A stretch of 64,000 nt of DNA, taken from contig JBKBPR010000004.1 in the NCBI GenBank assembly GCA_046293135.1, positions 86,596-150,595 on the forward strand. The letters run 5' to 3'. This document shows positions 25,594-34,382 of this stretch, piece after piece. Each line of letters begins with the position of its first letter. The first letter of the stretch is position 1. The notes beneath the pieces were generated by a model. The model ran no database searches, was not told the origin of the DNA, and was given only the letters and a program-made list of their open reading frames with translations. The translations under genes and the position numbers were made by a program. This stretch comes from UBA2638 sp046293135. GTDB taxonomy: Bacteria > Pseudomonadota > Alphaproteobacteria > Micavibrionales > Micavibrionaceae.

Positions 25594-26643
25594 ATGACGA
25601 TAGCGCCGGGCAATTCAGCCAAGGCATGGTGGCATCCTGAGAGTTTTGCGGCGCGGCGCGGCTATCTTGAGCAGCGTCAGGCTATGATCCGCGCTGTGCG
25701 GGGCTTTTTTGACGGGCAGGGCTTTTATGCTGTGGAAACGCCGGCCTTGCAGGTCATGCCCGCCGCCGATATGCATATCCATGGATTTCGCACTGAATAT
25801 TTCGGGGCTGATCTGAGGCCACAGCGGAAGTTTTATCTGCATACCAGCCCTGAATTTGCGATGAAAAAGCTGCTGGTTGCGGGCTGCGAGAAGATTTATC
25901 AAATCTGCAACGTGTTTCGCAACGGTGAGTCAACGCGGCTGCACAGCCCTGAATTTGCGCTGCTGGAATGGTACCGCGCTGGGGCGGATTACAGGGATAT
26001 CATGGATGATTGCGTTCATTTGCTGCGCCATGTTGCTGCGGCGCTGAAGATTGATCATTTCCAGACCGCGCAAGGGCAAAAGGCTGACCCGTATAAGGAG
26101 TGGCAGTTTATCAGTGTGGCCGAGGCCTTCGCGCAATATGCGGGGCTGGAGCTTGACCGTTATCTGGAGGATAAGGCCGCCTTTGCCGCCGCGATTGCGG
26201 AGGCGGGGATACGCGTTGCGCCCGATGATGCGTGGGATGATCTGTTCTTCCGCGTGATGGCCGAGAAAATCGAGCCATATTTGGGCTTTGGCGCGCCGAC
26301 GATTTTGTATAATTATCCCTCTTCAATGGCCTCGCTTTCGCGCAAAAGCCCTGAAAACTCACGCTATGCCGAGCGGTTTGAGCTGTATGTTTGCGGGATT
26401 GAGCTGGCCAATGCGTTTTCGGAACTGACTGATACCAAGGAGCAGCGCGCGCGCTTTACCCAAGAAATGCTGGATAAGCAGGCGCTTTACGGGTTTTCCT
26501 ATCCTTTGGATGAGGATTTTTTGGCCGCGCTGGAGTGCGGGCTGCCCGAATCGGGCGGGATCGCGCTGGGGCTTGATCGCTTGGCGATGCTGTGCTGCGG
26601 CGCTGAGCGCATTGATGATGTACTCTGGACGGGCAAGCCTTAA
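25594..26643 (+). CDS. epmA: EF-P--(R)-beta-lysine ligase, EpmA/GenX
   Basis: Paralogue of class II lysyl-tRNA synthetase without the tRNA-binding domain. It activates (R)-beta-lysine and attaches it to elongation factor P. The 349 aa hold class II motif 2 (YQICNVFRNGESTRLHSPEF), the preceding YLHTSPEFAMKKLL block and motif 3 (GGIALGLDRLAMLCCG). The N-terminal anticodon-binding domain of LysRS is absent, as expected for EpmA. The target efp lies at 58647-59213 with the modifiable Lys in PGKGAS. The aminomutase EpmB is not in the window. Confidence 0.9.
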   Translation: MTIAPGNSAKAWWHPESFAARRGYLEQRQAMIRAVRGFFDGQGFYAVETPALQVMPAADMHIHGFRTEYFGADLRPQRKFYLHTSPEFAMKKLLVAGCEKIYQICNVFRNGESTRLHSPEFALLEWYRAGADYRDIMDDCVHLLRHVAAALKIDHFQTAQGQKADPYKEWQFISVAEAFAQYAGLELDRYLEDKAAFAAAIAEAGIRVAPDDAWDDLFFRVMAEKIEPYLGFGAPTILYNYPSSMASLSRKSPENSRYAERFELYVCGIELANAFSELTDTKEQRARFTQEMLDKQALYGFSYPLDEDFLAALECGLPESGGIALGLDRLAMLCCGAERIDDVLWTGKP

Positions 26644-26665
26644 TTCAGCTGATGGCGTTGCGCTC

Positions 26666-27580
26666 TCAAGCCGCTTGGGTTTGGGCGTTTTGACCGAGCG
26701 AGGCGCTGTAAATGCGGTCGATGACTTTTTGCAGCACAGCGTTAAATTCGGCATCACTTTGTGAGGCGCGCAGATCGTTGCTGAGCGCGCGCGAGAAGCT
26801 GGCAACAATCCCGTCATTCTCGGCCAAGCGGCGGCATGCCTCTTCAAGGTCATAGCCGCCCGAAAGCGCTACAACCAGCAAAACCTTGTCATGCTTTACA
26901 AGCTCGGCGAAGAATCCGGCCTTTTCGGGCAGTGTCAGCTTGAGCATAATTTTTTGACCTGCGGGCAGCGTATCTAGTTGCTTGAGGATTTCGGCCTTCA
27001 TGATGGTTTCACATTCGGCCTTATCCGCCGCCTTGATATTGACCTCAGGCTCGATGATCGGGATGAGGCCATGGCCGAGGATTTGCTTGCCGATTTCAAA
27101 TTGCTGGGCAATCACCGCGGCAATTCCCGCCTGTGAAGCCTTGTTGATAACGGAGCGCATTTTTGTGCCGAAAATTCCAGCCTGAACCGCGCGGGCGAGC
27201 AGGGCGTCAAGATCCGGCATAGGCTTCATGAGCTGCACGCCATCAGCCTCATCGGCGAGGCCTTTATCAACCTTCAAGAACGGCACGATGCCTTGCTTTT
27301 CCCAGAGATATCGGGCGGTCGGCATACCGTTGATCGTGTCATCCATGGTCTTTTCGAATAAAATAGCGCCGATGATTTTCTGGCCGTTAAACGCCGGAGC
27401 CGTGATGATTCGCGTGCGCATCTCGTGAACCTTGGCAAACATCTCTGTTTCATTGGTATAGGCGCTTTCCTCAATGCCATATTGCAGGAGCGCCTTAGGG
27501 GTCGAGCCGCCGCTTTGATCGAGCGCCGCAATAAAGCCGCGACCTTGAGAGATTTTTTCAAATTGCTGTTGATTGGGCAT
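26666..27580 (-). CDS. Fructose-bisphosphate aldolase class I
   Basis: Glycolytic/gluconeogenic aldolase of the Schiff-base (class I) type, 304 aa, cytoplasmic. Typical blocks are FIAALDQSGGSTPKAL at the N-terminus, RTRIITAPAFNGQKI, GAILFEKTMDD, GIVPFLKVDKGL, LIPIIEPEVNI and KIMLKLTLPE with the Schiff-base lysine, then LSGGYDLEEACRRL. The ribosome site is caggagcgcgtatatcATG. It converges on epmA, with 22 bases between. Together with gap and tkt downstream this makes a carbon-metabolism cluster on the minus strand. Confidence 0.93.
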   Translation of the reverse strand: MPNQQQFEKISQGRGFIAALDQSGGSTPKALLQYGIEESAYTNETEMFAKVHEMRTRIITAPAFNGQKIIGAILFEKTMDDTINGMPTARYLWEKQGIVPFLKVDKGLADEADGVQLMKPMPDLDALLARAVQAGIFGTKMRSVINKASQAGIAAVIAQQFEIGKQILGHGLIPIIEPEVNIKAADKAECETIMKAEILKQLDTLPAGQKIMLKLTLPEKAGFFAELVKHDKVLLVVALSGGYDLEEACRRLAENDGIVASFSRALSNDLRASQSDAEFNAVLQKVIDRIYSASLGQNAQTQAA

Positions 27581-27670
27581 GATATACGCGCTCCTGTATG
27601 AAAATCTATGAATCTTAGAGATTTATAGCCAATACATCCGCGAAAGACAAGGGGAGTGTGGAGCTTAAGA

Positions 27671-27877
27671 TTATGCCACTACGGGTGAAGGCAGGCTGAA
27701 ATTTGCAGCAGGAGCAGGTCTTGCCAAGCCCTGGTCGTGAGCGCCAGTAAATGTCGGAACGATAGACGCAACTTGAGCCGCACTCATGATATGATGTGCG
27801 CCATGCGTACACTCAACACCAAAGGCCGCAAAGCCCTGTGTGAATTTCTGTTCCGCTGTTTCGCTCAATCTAAGCAT
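27671..27877 (-). CDS. Small hypothetical protein coupled to the winged-helix gene
   Basis: A 68-aa frame starting at an ATG that overlaps the stop of the upstream winged-helix gene (ATGCTTAG), which is usual in translational coupling. The sequence MLRLSETAEQKFTQGFAAFG, then TGAHDQGLARPAP and a hydrophobic end, resembles no family I know. There are no membrane segments. Evidence for coding is the overlap and its ordinary amino-acid mix only. Confidence 0.4.
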   Translation of the reverse strand: MLRLSETAEQKFTQGFAAFGVECTHGAHHIMSAAQVASIVPTFTGAHDQGLARPAPAANFSLPSPVVA

Positions 27878-28427
27878 TGTCTTCGACAATTCCCGTTTCT
27901 ATCAATTTTCCCAAAGCCCGCCCATCCGTAGAGGGAGAGCCATCATATAATTCATTGTATAATGCCTGTTTGTCCGCTTGTTTACGCTCGTATAAAAAAG
28001 CAACAATCTTTGCATCACGCAACGATGGTTTCTCCTGTTTAAGCGTTTTAGCCGTATTTTGCAAGAAAAATTTTAGCTTTTCGTGGTCGCCGTCGCAGTA
28101 ATCCAAAGCCGCATCAAGGCCTTTCTTGGAATATCCGCAAATGTGGATCTTTTTGGCGCGCCCATCTTTCGTGTCATCCTGAAACATAATGCAGCCATAA
28201 TTAAACAGCCATTCAATCTCGCGGTTGAGTGCGGATTTGTTGATTTTTAGTCTGTCCATGATGGCGGTTTGCGTTGTGCCGGGGTGCTGGTCGATATCAA
28301 TCAGGATTTCCGCACGGCGCAGTGAGGAAGACGGCTCGTTTCCGAGCGCTTCAACAAGGTGGTCAATGACGATACAGGCCTTTTGACCCGTGGTTGTCAT
28401 GGCGCGTTTGGCTAATGATTTCATCAT
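27870..28427 (-). CDS. Winged-helix (MarR-like) DNA-binding protein
   Basis: A 185-aa regulator-like protein. Residues about 40-100 form a winged helix: LRRAEILIDIDQHPGTTQTAIM, helix DRLKINKSALNREIEWLFNYG, wing IMFQDDTKDGRAKKIHICGYSKKGLDAAL. The C-terminal part contains a second helix-turn-helix-like stretch (IVAFLYERKQADKQALYNELYDG, then GRALGKLIETGIV). Two in-frame ATGs lie side by side at the start. The target is unknown; it might act on the nearby metabolic genes. Confidence 0.65.
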   Translation of the reverse strand: MMKSLAKRAMTTTGQKACIVIDHLVEALGNEPSSSLRRAEILIDIDQHPGTTQTAIMDRLKINKSALNREIEWLFNYGCIMFQDDTKDGRAKKIHICGYSKKGLDAALDYCDGDHEKLKFFLQNTAKTLKQEKPSLRDAKIVAFLYERKQADKQALYNELYDGSPSTDGRALGKLIETGIVEDNA

Positions 28428-28511
28428 GAATATGACTATACTCTAATTTATGGGAATCTGCAATGAAAAGTTAAGATATTATGAAAATGATGTGGGTTCT
28501 GTTTACAAAAT

Positions 28512-28561
28512 AAAACCCGGCCTGAAAGGAGTTCTGAGGAACATTTTCAAGACCGGGTTTT
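28512..28561 (-). terminator. Large hairpin, probable terminator after gap
   Basis: AAAACCCGG 28512-28520 pairs perfectly with CCGGGTTTT 28553-28561; inside the 32-base loop a smaller hairpin gttc/gaac is possible. It lies 118 bases past the gap stop codon and has U-rich ends in both directions, so it may stop minus-strand transcription from tkt-gap or shield the regulator gene. Confidence 0.5.
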
Positions 28562-28678
28562 GCCACGGAGAACGGTTTAGAATTAATTTATACTCCTGTC
28601 ATAATTGACGGTCAATAGAAATTGTTTGAAATTTTTTTGCGTTTTTATCGGTGTGCGTGCAGGGAGGCAAGCTGAGAT

Positions 28679-29686
28679 TTAATATCCCACAGCATGCATT
28701 TTTTCCGCAGTGTCCAGCATACGATTGGAAAAGCCCCACTCATTGTCATACCACGCCATAACGCGCACAAGCCCGTCATCAACGATCTTCGTGCCTTCCA
28801 GCGAGAACATCGCCGAATGCGGGTCGTGGTTGAAATCGGATGATACGCATGGGTCGGAATAAACGCCGAGCACGCCCTTCATAGAGCTATTGGCGTATTT
28901 TGTAACGGCGGCATTGACCTCTTCGACCGATGTTTTGCGGGAAGGCACGAATTTCAGGTCAACAACCGATACATTCGGAGTCGGTACGCGAATCGAAACC
29001 CCGTCCAGCTTTCCGGCCAATTCGGGTAAAACCAGCCCAACGGCCTTGGCAGCGCCTGTTGTGGTTGGGATCATATTGACCGAAGCGGCGCGGGCGCGGT
29101 AGGGGTCACGGTGGGATGAATCAACGGTATTCTGATCGCCCGTGAAAGCGTGAATCGTGGTCATAAAACCGCGCTCAATGCCGATTTCCTTGTGCAGCGC
29201 ATAGGCGACAGGGGCAAGGCAATTTGTGGTGCAGGAAGCATTGGAAACGATTTTATGCTCAGGTTTTAATAGGTCGTGATTAACGCCATAAACAACGGTG
29301 ATGTCCTCGTCCTTGGCGGGGGCGGAGATTAAAACCTTGCGTGCGCCGCGATCAAGGTGAATCTGTGCGCCCTCACGGTCATTGAATTTGCCTGTGCATT
29401 CAAAAACGATGTCTGCGCCTTCCTGCCCCCAATCCAATTCTTGCGGGTCACGGCTGCGGAAACGGTGGACGGGCTTGCCGTCAATAAGGATCGTGTCATC
29501 GCCGTCACGCTCGACCGTGAAGGGCGCGCGGCCATGAATTGAGTCATATTTTAACAATGGAAAGAAATTGCCGCCCGGATCGTTAATCGCCACCAGTTCC
29601 ATATCTGTGTGTCTGGCTTCGATGATGGCACGTGCCACCAAACGACCGATTCGTCCAAATCCGTTAATTGCAACTCTTACCGTCAT
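28679..29686 (-). CDS. gap: Glyceraldehyde-3-phosphate dehydrogenase type I
   Basis: Oxidises glyceraldehyde-3-phosphate to 1,3-bisphosphoglycerate with NAD(P)+ in the cytoplasm. The 335 aa start with the nucleotide-binding INGFGRIGRLVARA; the catalytic Cys is in SNASCTTNCLAP, and the family end WYDNEWGFSNRMLD is present. Other blocks are HAFTGDQNTVDSSHRD and GLVLPELAGKLDG. The start follows aaggacacacatATG. It lies 63 bases after tkt on the same strand and is probably cotranscribed, as often in Calvin-type or glycolytic clusters. Confidence 0.97.
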   Translation of the reverse strand: MTVRVAINGFGRIGRLVARAIIEARHTDMELVAINDPGGNFFPLLKYDSIHGRAPFTVERDGDDTILIDGKPVHRFRSRDPQELDWGQEGADIVFECTGKFNDREGAQIHLDRGARKVLISAPAKDEDITVVYGVNHDLLKPEHKIVSNASCTTNCLAPVAYALHKEIGIERGFMTTIHAFTGDQNTVDSSHRDPYRARAASVNMIPTTTGAAKAVGLVLPELAGKLDGVSIRVPTPNVSVVDLKFVPSRKTSVEEVNAAVTKYANSSMKGVLGVYSDPCVSSDFNHDPHSAMFSLEGTKIVDDGLVRVMAWYDNEWGFSNRMLDTAEKMHAVGY

Positions 29687-29749
29687 ATGTGTGTCCTTTT
29701 CTTATTGTTGTTTAGTTTTGTGAATGTCAGTATCTGCGCCTTTGTTATA

Positions 29750-31768
29750 TTATTTCAGCCTTTTCCGCACAGCGTCGAGCACAGCGTCTGCGGTGATGCC
29801 GAAATGTTTGTAAAGCTGGTCAGCGGGGGCGGATGCGCCAAAACCGGTCATGCCGATAAAGGGCGAATGCGCGCCGATAATGCCATCCCAGCCTTGACGG
29901 ATTCCCGCCTCGACCGCGACCTTGATGCTGTCATTGCAGACAAGGTTTGTGAAATGCGCGCTATCGCCCGCAAGGAAAAGATCCATACACGGCACGGAAA
30001 CGAGCCTGACCGATTTGCCTTCACGCGCCAGCTCTTCATAGGCGGTGTGTGCAATTTCGACCTCCGAGCCTGAGGCAAAGAGCGTGATTTCAGGTTTGCC
30101 GCCTGCCTCTATTTGCTCTTTAAGAATATAAGCGCCCTTGGCGGTGAGATTGTCACTGCGGTTTTCACCGAGCGTTGGTAGGCCTTGGCGGGTGAGGGCA
30201 AGTACGGAAACGCCGTCCCGACGATTGATCGCAAGCTCCCAGCTTTCAGCTGTTTCGATCCCGTCGCAAGGACGATAGACAAAGCAATTGGGGATTGCGC
30301 GCAAGCTGGCGAGATGTTCGACAGGCTGGTGCGTTGGGCCATCTTCGCCCAAACCGATGGAATCATGGGTCATGACATGGATGACGCGTTGATGCATCAG
30401 CGCCGCCAAACGAATGGCCGGACGCGCATAATCGGCAAATTGCAGGAATGTTCCCGCATAAGGCACAAGCCCGCTATGCAGCGCCATACCGTTCATCGCC
30501 GCGGCCATACCATGCTCGCGCACGCCGTAATTGATGTAATTGCCGCTGTAATCTTTTCGGTCAATGATCTTGGAGGCGGCGACCTTGGTATTGTTCGAGC
30601 CCGTCAAATCAGCCGAACCGCCGATCAGGGCGGGCAGAGCTTCAACGAGTTTTTCAAGGCACATCCCCGAAGTCTGGCGCGTGGCCTTGTTTGGCTTTTC
30701 AGCAGCAAAGGAGGATTTGAGCGCAGCGATCACGGGTTTGATCTGCGCGGCGTAATCCCCCGATTGAATTGTGTTAAAGCTATCTTTTTGTGCAGATTGC
30801 GCGAGTCTTGCGCTCCAGCTTTCAAATTCGGCTTTGGATTTCATGCCAACGCCGCGCCACCATTCCAGAACATCTTGCGGAATTTCAAACGGGGCGTATG
30901 ACCAGTTCAGATTTTTGCGCGCGCCCTCAATTTCGCTATCACCCAAGGGGGAGCCATGCGATGAGGCCGAGCCTTCTTTTGTCGGAGCGCCATAGCCAAT
31001 TTTGGTCTTGCAGCAAATCAGGCTTGGCTTGTCCGATTTTTGCGCCTTGGCGATAGCGGCCTCGATTTGTGCGAAGTCATGACCATCGACGCTATCCACC
31101 GCCCAGCCATAAGCCTTAAAGCGCTCAGGCGTATTATCGGTGAAGGATAGGTCGGTCGAACCGTCAATCGAGATGCTGTTATCATCATAAAGCACGATAA
31201 GCTTGTTCAGGCACAAATGCCCCGCGAGCGAGCAAGCCTCGTGGCTGATCCCTTCCATCAGATCGCCGTCACTGGCAATCACATAGGTGTAATGGCTGAC
31301 AAGCTCATCACCGTAGCGGGCATTTAATATCCGCTCGCCCAGTGCCATACCTACAGCGGTGGAAATACCTTGCCCCAGCGGGCCTGTGGTGGTTTCAATC
31401 CCTGCATCATGTTCAATCTCAGGGTGGCCGGCGGTGATCGCGCCAAGCTGACGGAAATTCTTGATCTGATCGAGTGTGATTTTCTCATAGCCCGTCAGAT
31501 AATTCAGCGCATAAAGCAGCATCGAGCCATGACCTGCCGATAGAACAAAGCGATCACGATCCGCCCATTCGGGTTGCTGCGGGTTGAATTTCAAAAACTT
31601 CGCATAGAGCACCGTGGCGACATCGGCCATCCCCATCGGCATTCCGGGGTGACCGGAATTGGCCTTTTGCACCGCATCCATCGATAGGGCGCGAATGGCA
31701 TTGGCCATGTGGCGAAGATTAACGGAAGGATTCGGATTGTCTTGCTGGGCAGCCTGTGCGGTTGTCAT
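29750..31768 (-). CDS. tkt: Transketolase
   Basis: Thiamine-diphosphate enzyme of the non-oxidative pentose phosphate pathway, 672 aa, normal length. Visible blocks: ANSGHPGMPMGMADV, FVLSAGHGSMLLYAL, TGPLGQGISTAVGMAL, the ThDP motif SDGDLMEGISHEACSLAGHL, TKIGYGAPTKEGS, NYGVREHGMAAAMNG, and THDSIGLGEDGPTHQPVEHL in the pyrimidine domain. It is transcribed ahead of gap. The 200 bases upstream hold the probable promoter, divergent from the DUF4164 gene. Confidence 0.97.
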   Translation of the reverse strand: MTTAQAAQQDNPNPSVNLRHMANAIRALSMDAVQKANSGHPGMPMGMADVATVLYAKFLKFNPQQPEWADRDRFVLSAGHGSMLLYALNYLTGYEKITLDQIKNFRQLGAITAGHPEIEHDAGIETTTGPLGQGISTAVGMALGERILNARYGDELVSHYTYVIASDGDLMEGISHEACSLAGHLCLNKLIVLYDDNSISIDGSTDLSFTDNTPERFKAYGWAVDSVDGHDFAQIEAAIAKAQKSDKPSLICCKTKIGYGAPTKEGSASSHGSPLGDSEIEGARKNLNWSYAPFEIPQDVLEWWRGVGMKSKAEFESWSARLAQSAQKDSFNTIQSGDYAAQIKPVIAALKSSFAAEKPNKATRQTSGMCLEKLVEALPALIGGSADLTGSNNTKVAASKIIDRKDYSGNYINYGVREHGMAAAMNGMALHSGLVPYAGTFLQFADYARPAIRLAALMHQRVIHVMTHDSIGLGEDGPTHQPVEHLASLRAIPNCFVYRPCDGIETAESWELAINRRDGVSVLALTRQGLPTLGENRSDNLTAKGAYILKEQIEAGGKPEITLFASGSEVEIAHTAYEELAREGKSVRLVSVPCMDLFLAGDSAHFTNLVCNDSIKVAVEAGIRQGWDGIIGAHSPFIGMTGFGASAPADQLYKHFGITADAVLDAVRKRLK

Positions 31769-31972
31769 TATCTACGCTCTTTTTCTAGCCGGTTATTAAA
31801 CCGTGTTACATTAAATATCTTGAATGAAAAGCACAATGCCGCCGCTTTCGCCCAGCGTCAAGATTTGTTGTGATTATTTCCTCCAAAATTGCGCGGAAGA
31901 CTTGACCCGATTTTCATTTTACTGATAGGTTTCACACATTCTTGAAATAGATTTGAACAAAAGAGGTTGCAG

Positions 31973-32209
31973 GTGTCCGCAATTCAAGCGTCTTTGCAAA
32001 ATTTGCAAAAAGTAATCAAAAATCTGGAAAAATCCATGGTGCAGTTCGAGCAAAGGAATACTGGCGAGCAGCGCGATATGTTTGCCATGGGCGAAGGCGG
32101 GAAAGACGGTGCGGGCAGTTTCTCCAATGAGCTGATTGCCAAGCGTCTGGACAGTGCCATCGAAAAAGTGGAGAAAATCCTCGCCAGCGATAACAGTAAG
32201 GCGGCCTAG
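31973..32209 (+). CDS. DUF4164-like coiled-coil protein
   Basis: A 78-aa charged, helical protein of the small DUF4164 type often found before zapA in alphaproteobacteria. Heptad-like pattern: SLQNLQKVIKNLEKSMVQF and ELIAKRLDSAIEKVEKIL. The start is taken as GTG at 31973 because agagg stands 5 bases before it; an in-frame TTG lies two codons upstream. It precedes zapA by 63 bases and probably shares its transcript. Function unknown; a structural role at the cell-division ring is only suggested by context. Confidence 0.65.
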   Translation: MSAIQASLQNLQKVIKNLEKSMVQFEQRNTGEQRDMFAMGEGGKDGAGSFSNELIAKRLDSAIEKVEKILASDNSKAA

Positions 32210-32272
32210 GTTTTAGGATTTTAGGTTTTAGGCTTTGTTTTATTTTTAATGTTTTTGAGCAACGGATAGAAG

Positions 32273-32608
32273 ATGGCAAATATCAATGTAACGATTAACG
32301 GACGCAGCTTTGGCATGGAGTGCGATGACGGCCAGCAGCAGCGCGTCATTGACCTTGCCGCTTATGTCGATGCGAAAATCAAAGCTGTCGCCGCGAGCGG
32401 GGCGGGCGGTAATGAAAATCATAATCTTGTGCTGACCGCCCTGATGCTGGCCGATGAGGTGTTTGATGCGCGGGATAAACTTTCGGCGCTGAGCCATCAT
32501 GCCGATACGCTGGAGCTTCAGGAATTGCAGGAGCAGCAAATCGCCGAAGTGATCGATACACTCGCCGAGCGTATTGATTCGATTGCAGAACGTATGCAAA
32601 CAGCGTAA
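32273..32608 (+). CDS. zapA: Cell division protein ZapA
   Basis: Small FtsZ-ring stabiliser, 111 aa. The N-terminal domain shows VTINGRSFGMECDDGQQQRVIDLAAYVDAKI and the ALMLADEV helix typical of ZapA; the C-terminal half is a coiled coil (ELQELQEQQIAEVIDTLAER). The order DUF4164, zapA, 6S RNA, 5-FCL gene is characteristic of proteobacteria. Confidence 0.9.
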   Translation: MANINVTINGRSFGMECDDGQQQRVIDLAAYVDAKIKAVAASGAGGNENHNLVLTALMLADEVFDARDKLSALSHHADTLELQELQEQQIAEVIDTLAERIDSIAERMQTA

Positions 32609-32636
32609 TATTATTCTATAGACATTATGTAACTAT

Positions 32637-32794
32637 GTGTGCTGCGGGGTGCGTGTAACCGACTTTATCCCTGAGGCCTATAATCTTCGCGAGGGAGCTG
32701 TCCCTGACGAGAACTGTGGTTTTCGTTAAACGGCGCCCACCTGTTTACCAGGGCCACGCGTGGATACCATGCGGTCACGGCTTTCGCGGCACAC
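32637..32794 (+). ncRNA. ssrS: 6S RNA
   Basis: About 158 bases between zapA and the 5-FCL gene, the usual 6S position. The closing stem is gtgtgctgcg (32637-32646) with cgcggcacac (32785-32794). Internal conserved stretches are present, for example atccctgaggcc, gagggagctgtccctgacgag and cggcgcccacctgtttacc. 6S RNA mimics an open promoter, binds housekeeping RNA polymerase and damps transcription in stationary phase. Ends are placed from the closing stem and could be off by a few bases. Confidence 0.9.
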
Positions 32795-32885
32795 TCTAAT
32801 TGCTCATTTGGGCGCTTGGGCATCCTATAGTTTGGTTATCTCGCTCGCTTGTCATCCTATGCGCTCCGCTGTATCCTTGATAGCC

Positions 32886-33500
32886 ATGAGCCTTTTATCC
32901 GAACAAAAAGACCTGTACCGCGCCGAGGCCAAGCGCCATCGCGAACGCATGGATATCCGCAATGAAGATCCTGAGGCGGCGGCGGAAATTTTTCTCAAAG
33001 CTTATCCGCATCAGGATAACCAGATTATCGCCGCCTATTGGCCGAAGGGCAGAGAGCTTGACACTACACCGCTATTGCATCATTTACTGGAGCGCGGCAG
33101 CCGCGTTGCCTTGCCGATCATGCGGGCGGGCGGAGATAAGGTTCTCGACTTCCATCTTTGGGATGAGAGCATCCCTCTAGAGAAGGGCGCGTATGACATT
33201 ATGCAGCCTAAAATCGCAGAGAGTATGAATGGCGCGGATAAAGAAGCAGCGCGTTTTGTTTTGCCCGATATTGTGATTGTGCCGCTGCTGGCCTTTGATC
33301 GGCGTGGGCAGCGATTGGGCTATGGCGGCGGGTATTATGATGCAACGCTGGCAGCCCTGCGAGCGGAAAAACAGATTGTCGCGGTCGGTTATGCCTATGC
33401 ACAGCAGGCTGTTTTGTTTAATCTGCCTTCTGATGCGCTTGATCAGAGGCTTGATTTTTTGGTGACGCCAAGCGGAATGCATGATTTTACGGCGCTTTAG
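32886..33500 (+). CDS. 5-formyltetrahydrofolate cyclo-ligase
   Basis: Converts 5-formyl-THF to 5,10-methenyl-THF with ATP in the cytoplasm. Family blocks: IIAAYWPKGRELDTTPLL, RVALPIM, IVPLLAFDRRGQRLGYGGGYYDATL and VGYAYAQQ. The open frame extends back to a GTG at 32760, but that codon lies inside 6S RNA, so the ATG at 32886 (MSLLSEQKDLYRAE) is chosen. The position after 6S RNA matches ygfA of E. coli. Confidence 0.92.
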   Translation: MSLLSEQKDLYRAEAKRHRERMDIRNEDPEAAAEIFLKAYPHQDNQIIAAYWPKGRELDTTPLLHHLLERGSRVALPIMRAGGDKVLDFHLWDESIPLEKGAYDIMQPKIAESMNGADKEAARFVLPDIVIVPLLAFDRRGQRLGYGGGYYDATLAALRAEKQIVAVGYAYAQQAVLFNLPSDALDQRLDFLVTPSGMHDFTAL

Positions 33501-33533
33501 ATTTACAGGAATACAGGAGAATTTATAACAATC

Positions 33534-34349
33534 ATGAAAATTTTATTTATCGGCGATATTTACGGACGGTCGGGGCGTGAGGCTCTGGCGGCGCATTTGC
33601 CGTCCTTGCGGGAGCATCTGCAGCCCGATGTCGTGATTGTGAATGGCGAGAACGCCGCCCATGGCCGCGGTATCAATGAAACGATCTGTAAAAGCTTTTA
33701 TGAGCTGGGTGTTGATTGTATCACCACAGGCAATCACATTTGGGATCAGCGCGAGGTTATCCCTTATATCCAGCAGAGCCAGCGGCTGATCCGTCCGATC
33801 AATTTTCCTGACGGCACGCCGGGCAGGGGCTATACGCGGTTGACGCTCGATGACGGGCGCAGTTTGTTGGTTGCGAATGCTATGGGGCGGATTTTTATGG
33901 ATGCGATGGATGATCCGTTCAAGGCGCTACTAACGCTCGCTGCGCAAGAGCGCATGGGGCAGAGCGTTCACGGGATATTCGTCGATTTTCATACCGAAAC
34001 AACATCGGAGAAAATGGCGCTGGGGCATTATCTGGACGGAAAGATTAGCGCCATCATCGGGACGCATACGCATGTTCCGACCGCCGATGCGCATATCCTG
34101 AAGGGCGGCACGGCCTATATGAGCGATGCGGGCATGACGGGCGATTATGATAGTGTTATCGGCGCCGATAAACAGGTTCCGATCCAGCGATTTACCTCAA
34201 AAATGCCGTCCGATAAAATGCGCCCTTCGAACGGTGAGGGGACGATCTGCGGCGCTTTTGTTGTCACGAATGACAATACGGGCTTGGCGCTGTCAATCGA
34301 GCCAGTAATAAAGGGACCGCATTTGAAAAACACGATCCCTTCTGTGTAA
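33534..34349 (+). CDS. YmdB-like metallophosphoesterase (TIGR00282 family)
   Basis: Calcineurin-like phosphoesterase of the YmdB family, 271 aa; in Bacillus such enzymes hydrolyse cyclic nucleotides. Metal-binding motifs: FIGDIYGRSGREAL at the N-terminus, VNGENAAHGRGI, TTGNHIWDQRE, FVDFHTETTSEK and IGTHTHVPTAD with the paired His, then YMSDAGMTGDYDSVIG. All look intact. The ribosome site is caggagaatttataacaatcATG. It follows the 5-FCL gene by 33 bases, an association seen in many alphaproteobacteria. Confidence 0.9.
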   Translation: MKILFIGDIYGRSGREALAAHLPSLREHLQPDVVIVNGENAAHGRGINETICKSFYELGVDCITTGNHIWDQREVIPYIQQSQRLIRPINFPDGTPGRGYTRLTLDDGRSLLVANAMGRIFMDAMDDPFKALLTLAAQERMGQSVHGIFVDFHTETTSEKMALGHYLDGKISAIIGTHTHVPTADAHILKGGTAYMSDAGMTGDYDSVIGADKQVPIQRFTSKMPSDKMRPSNGEGTICGAFVVTNDNTGLALSIEPVIKGPHLKNTIPSV

Positions 34350-34382
34350 GAGGTTAGCCCTATTTAAAATTATGCTCAGTGC

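Noticed and set aside
32760..32885. Upstream extension of the 5-FCL gene to GTG 32760
   Set aside because: The extension lies inside 6S RNA and has no family similarity.
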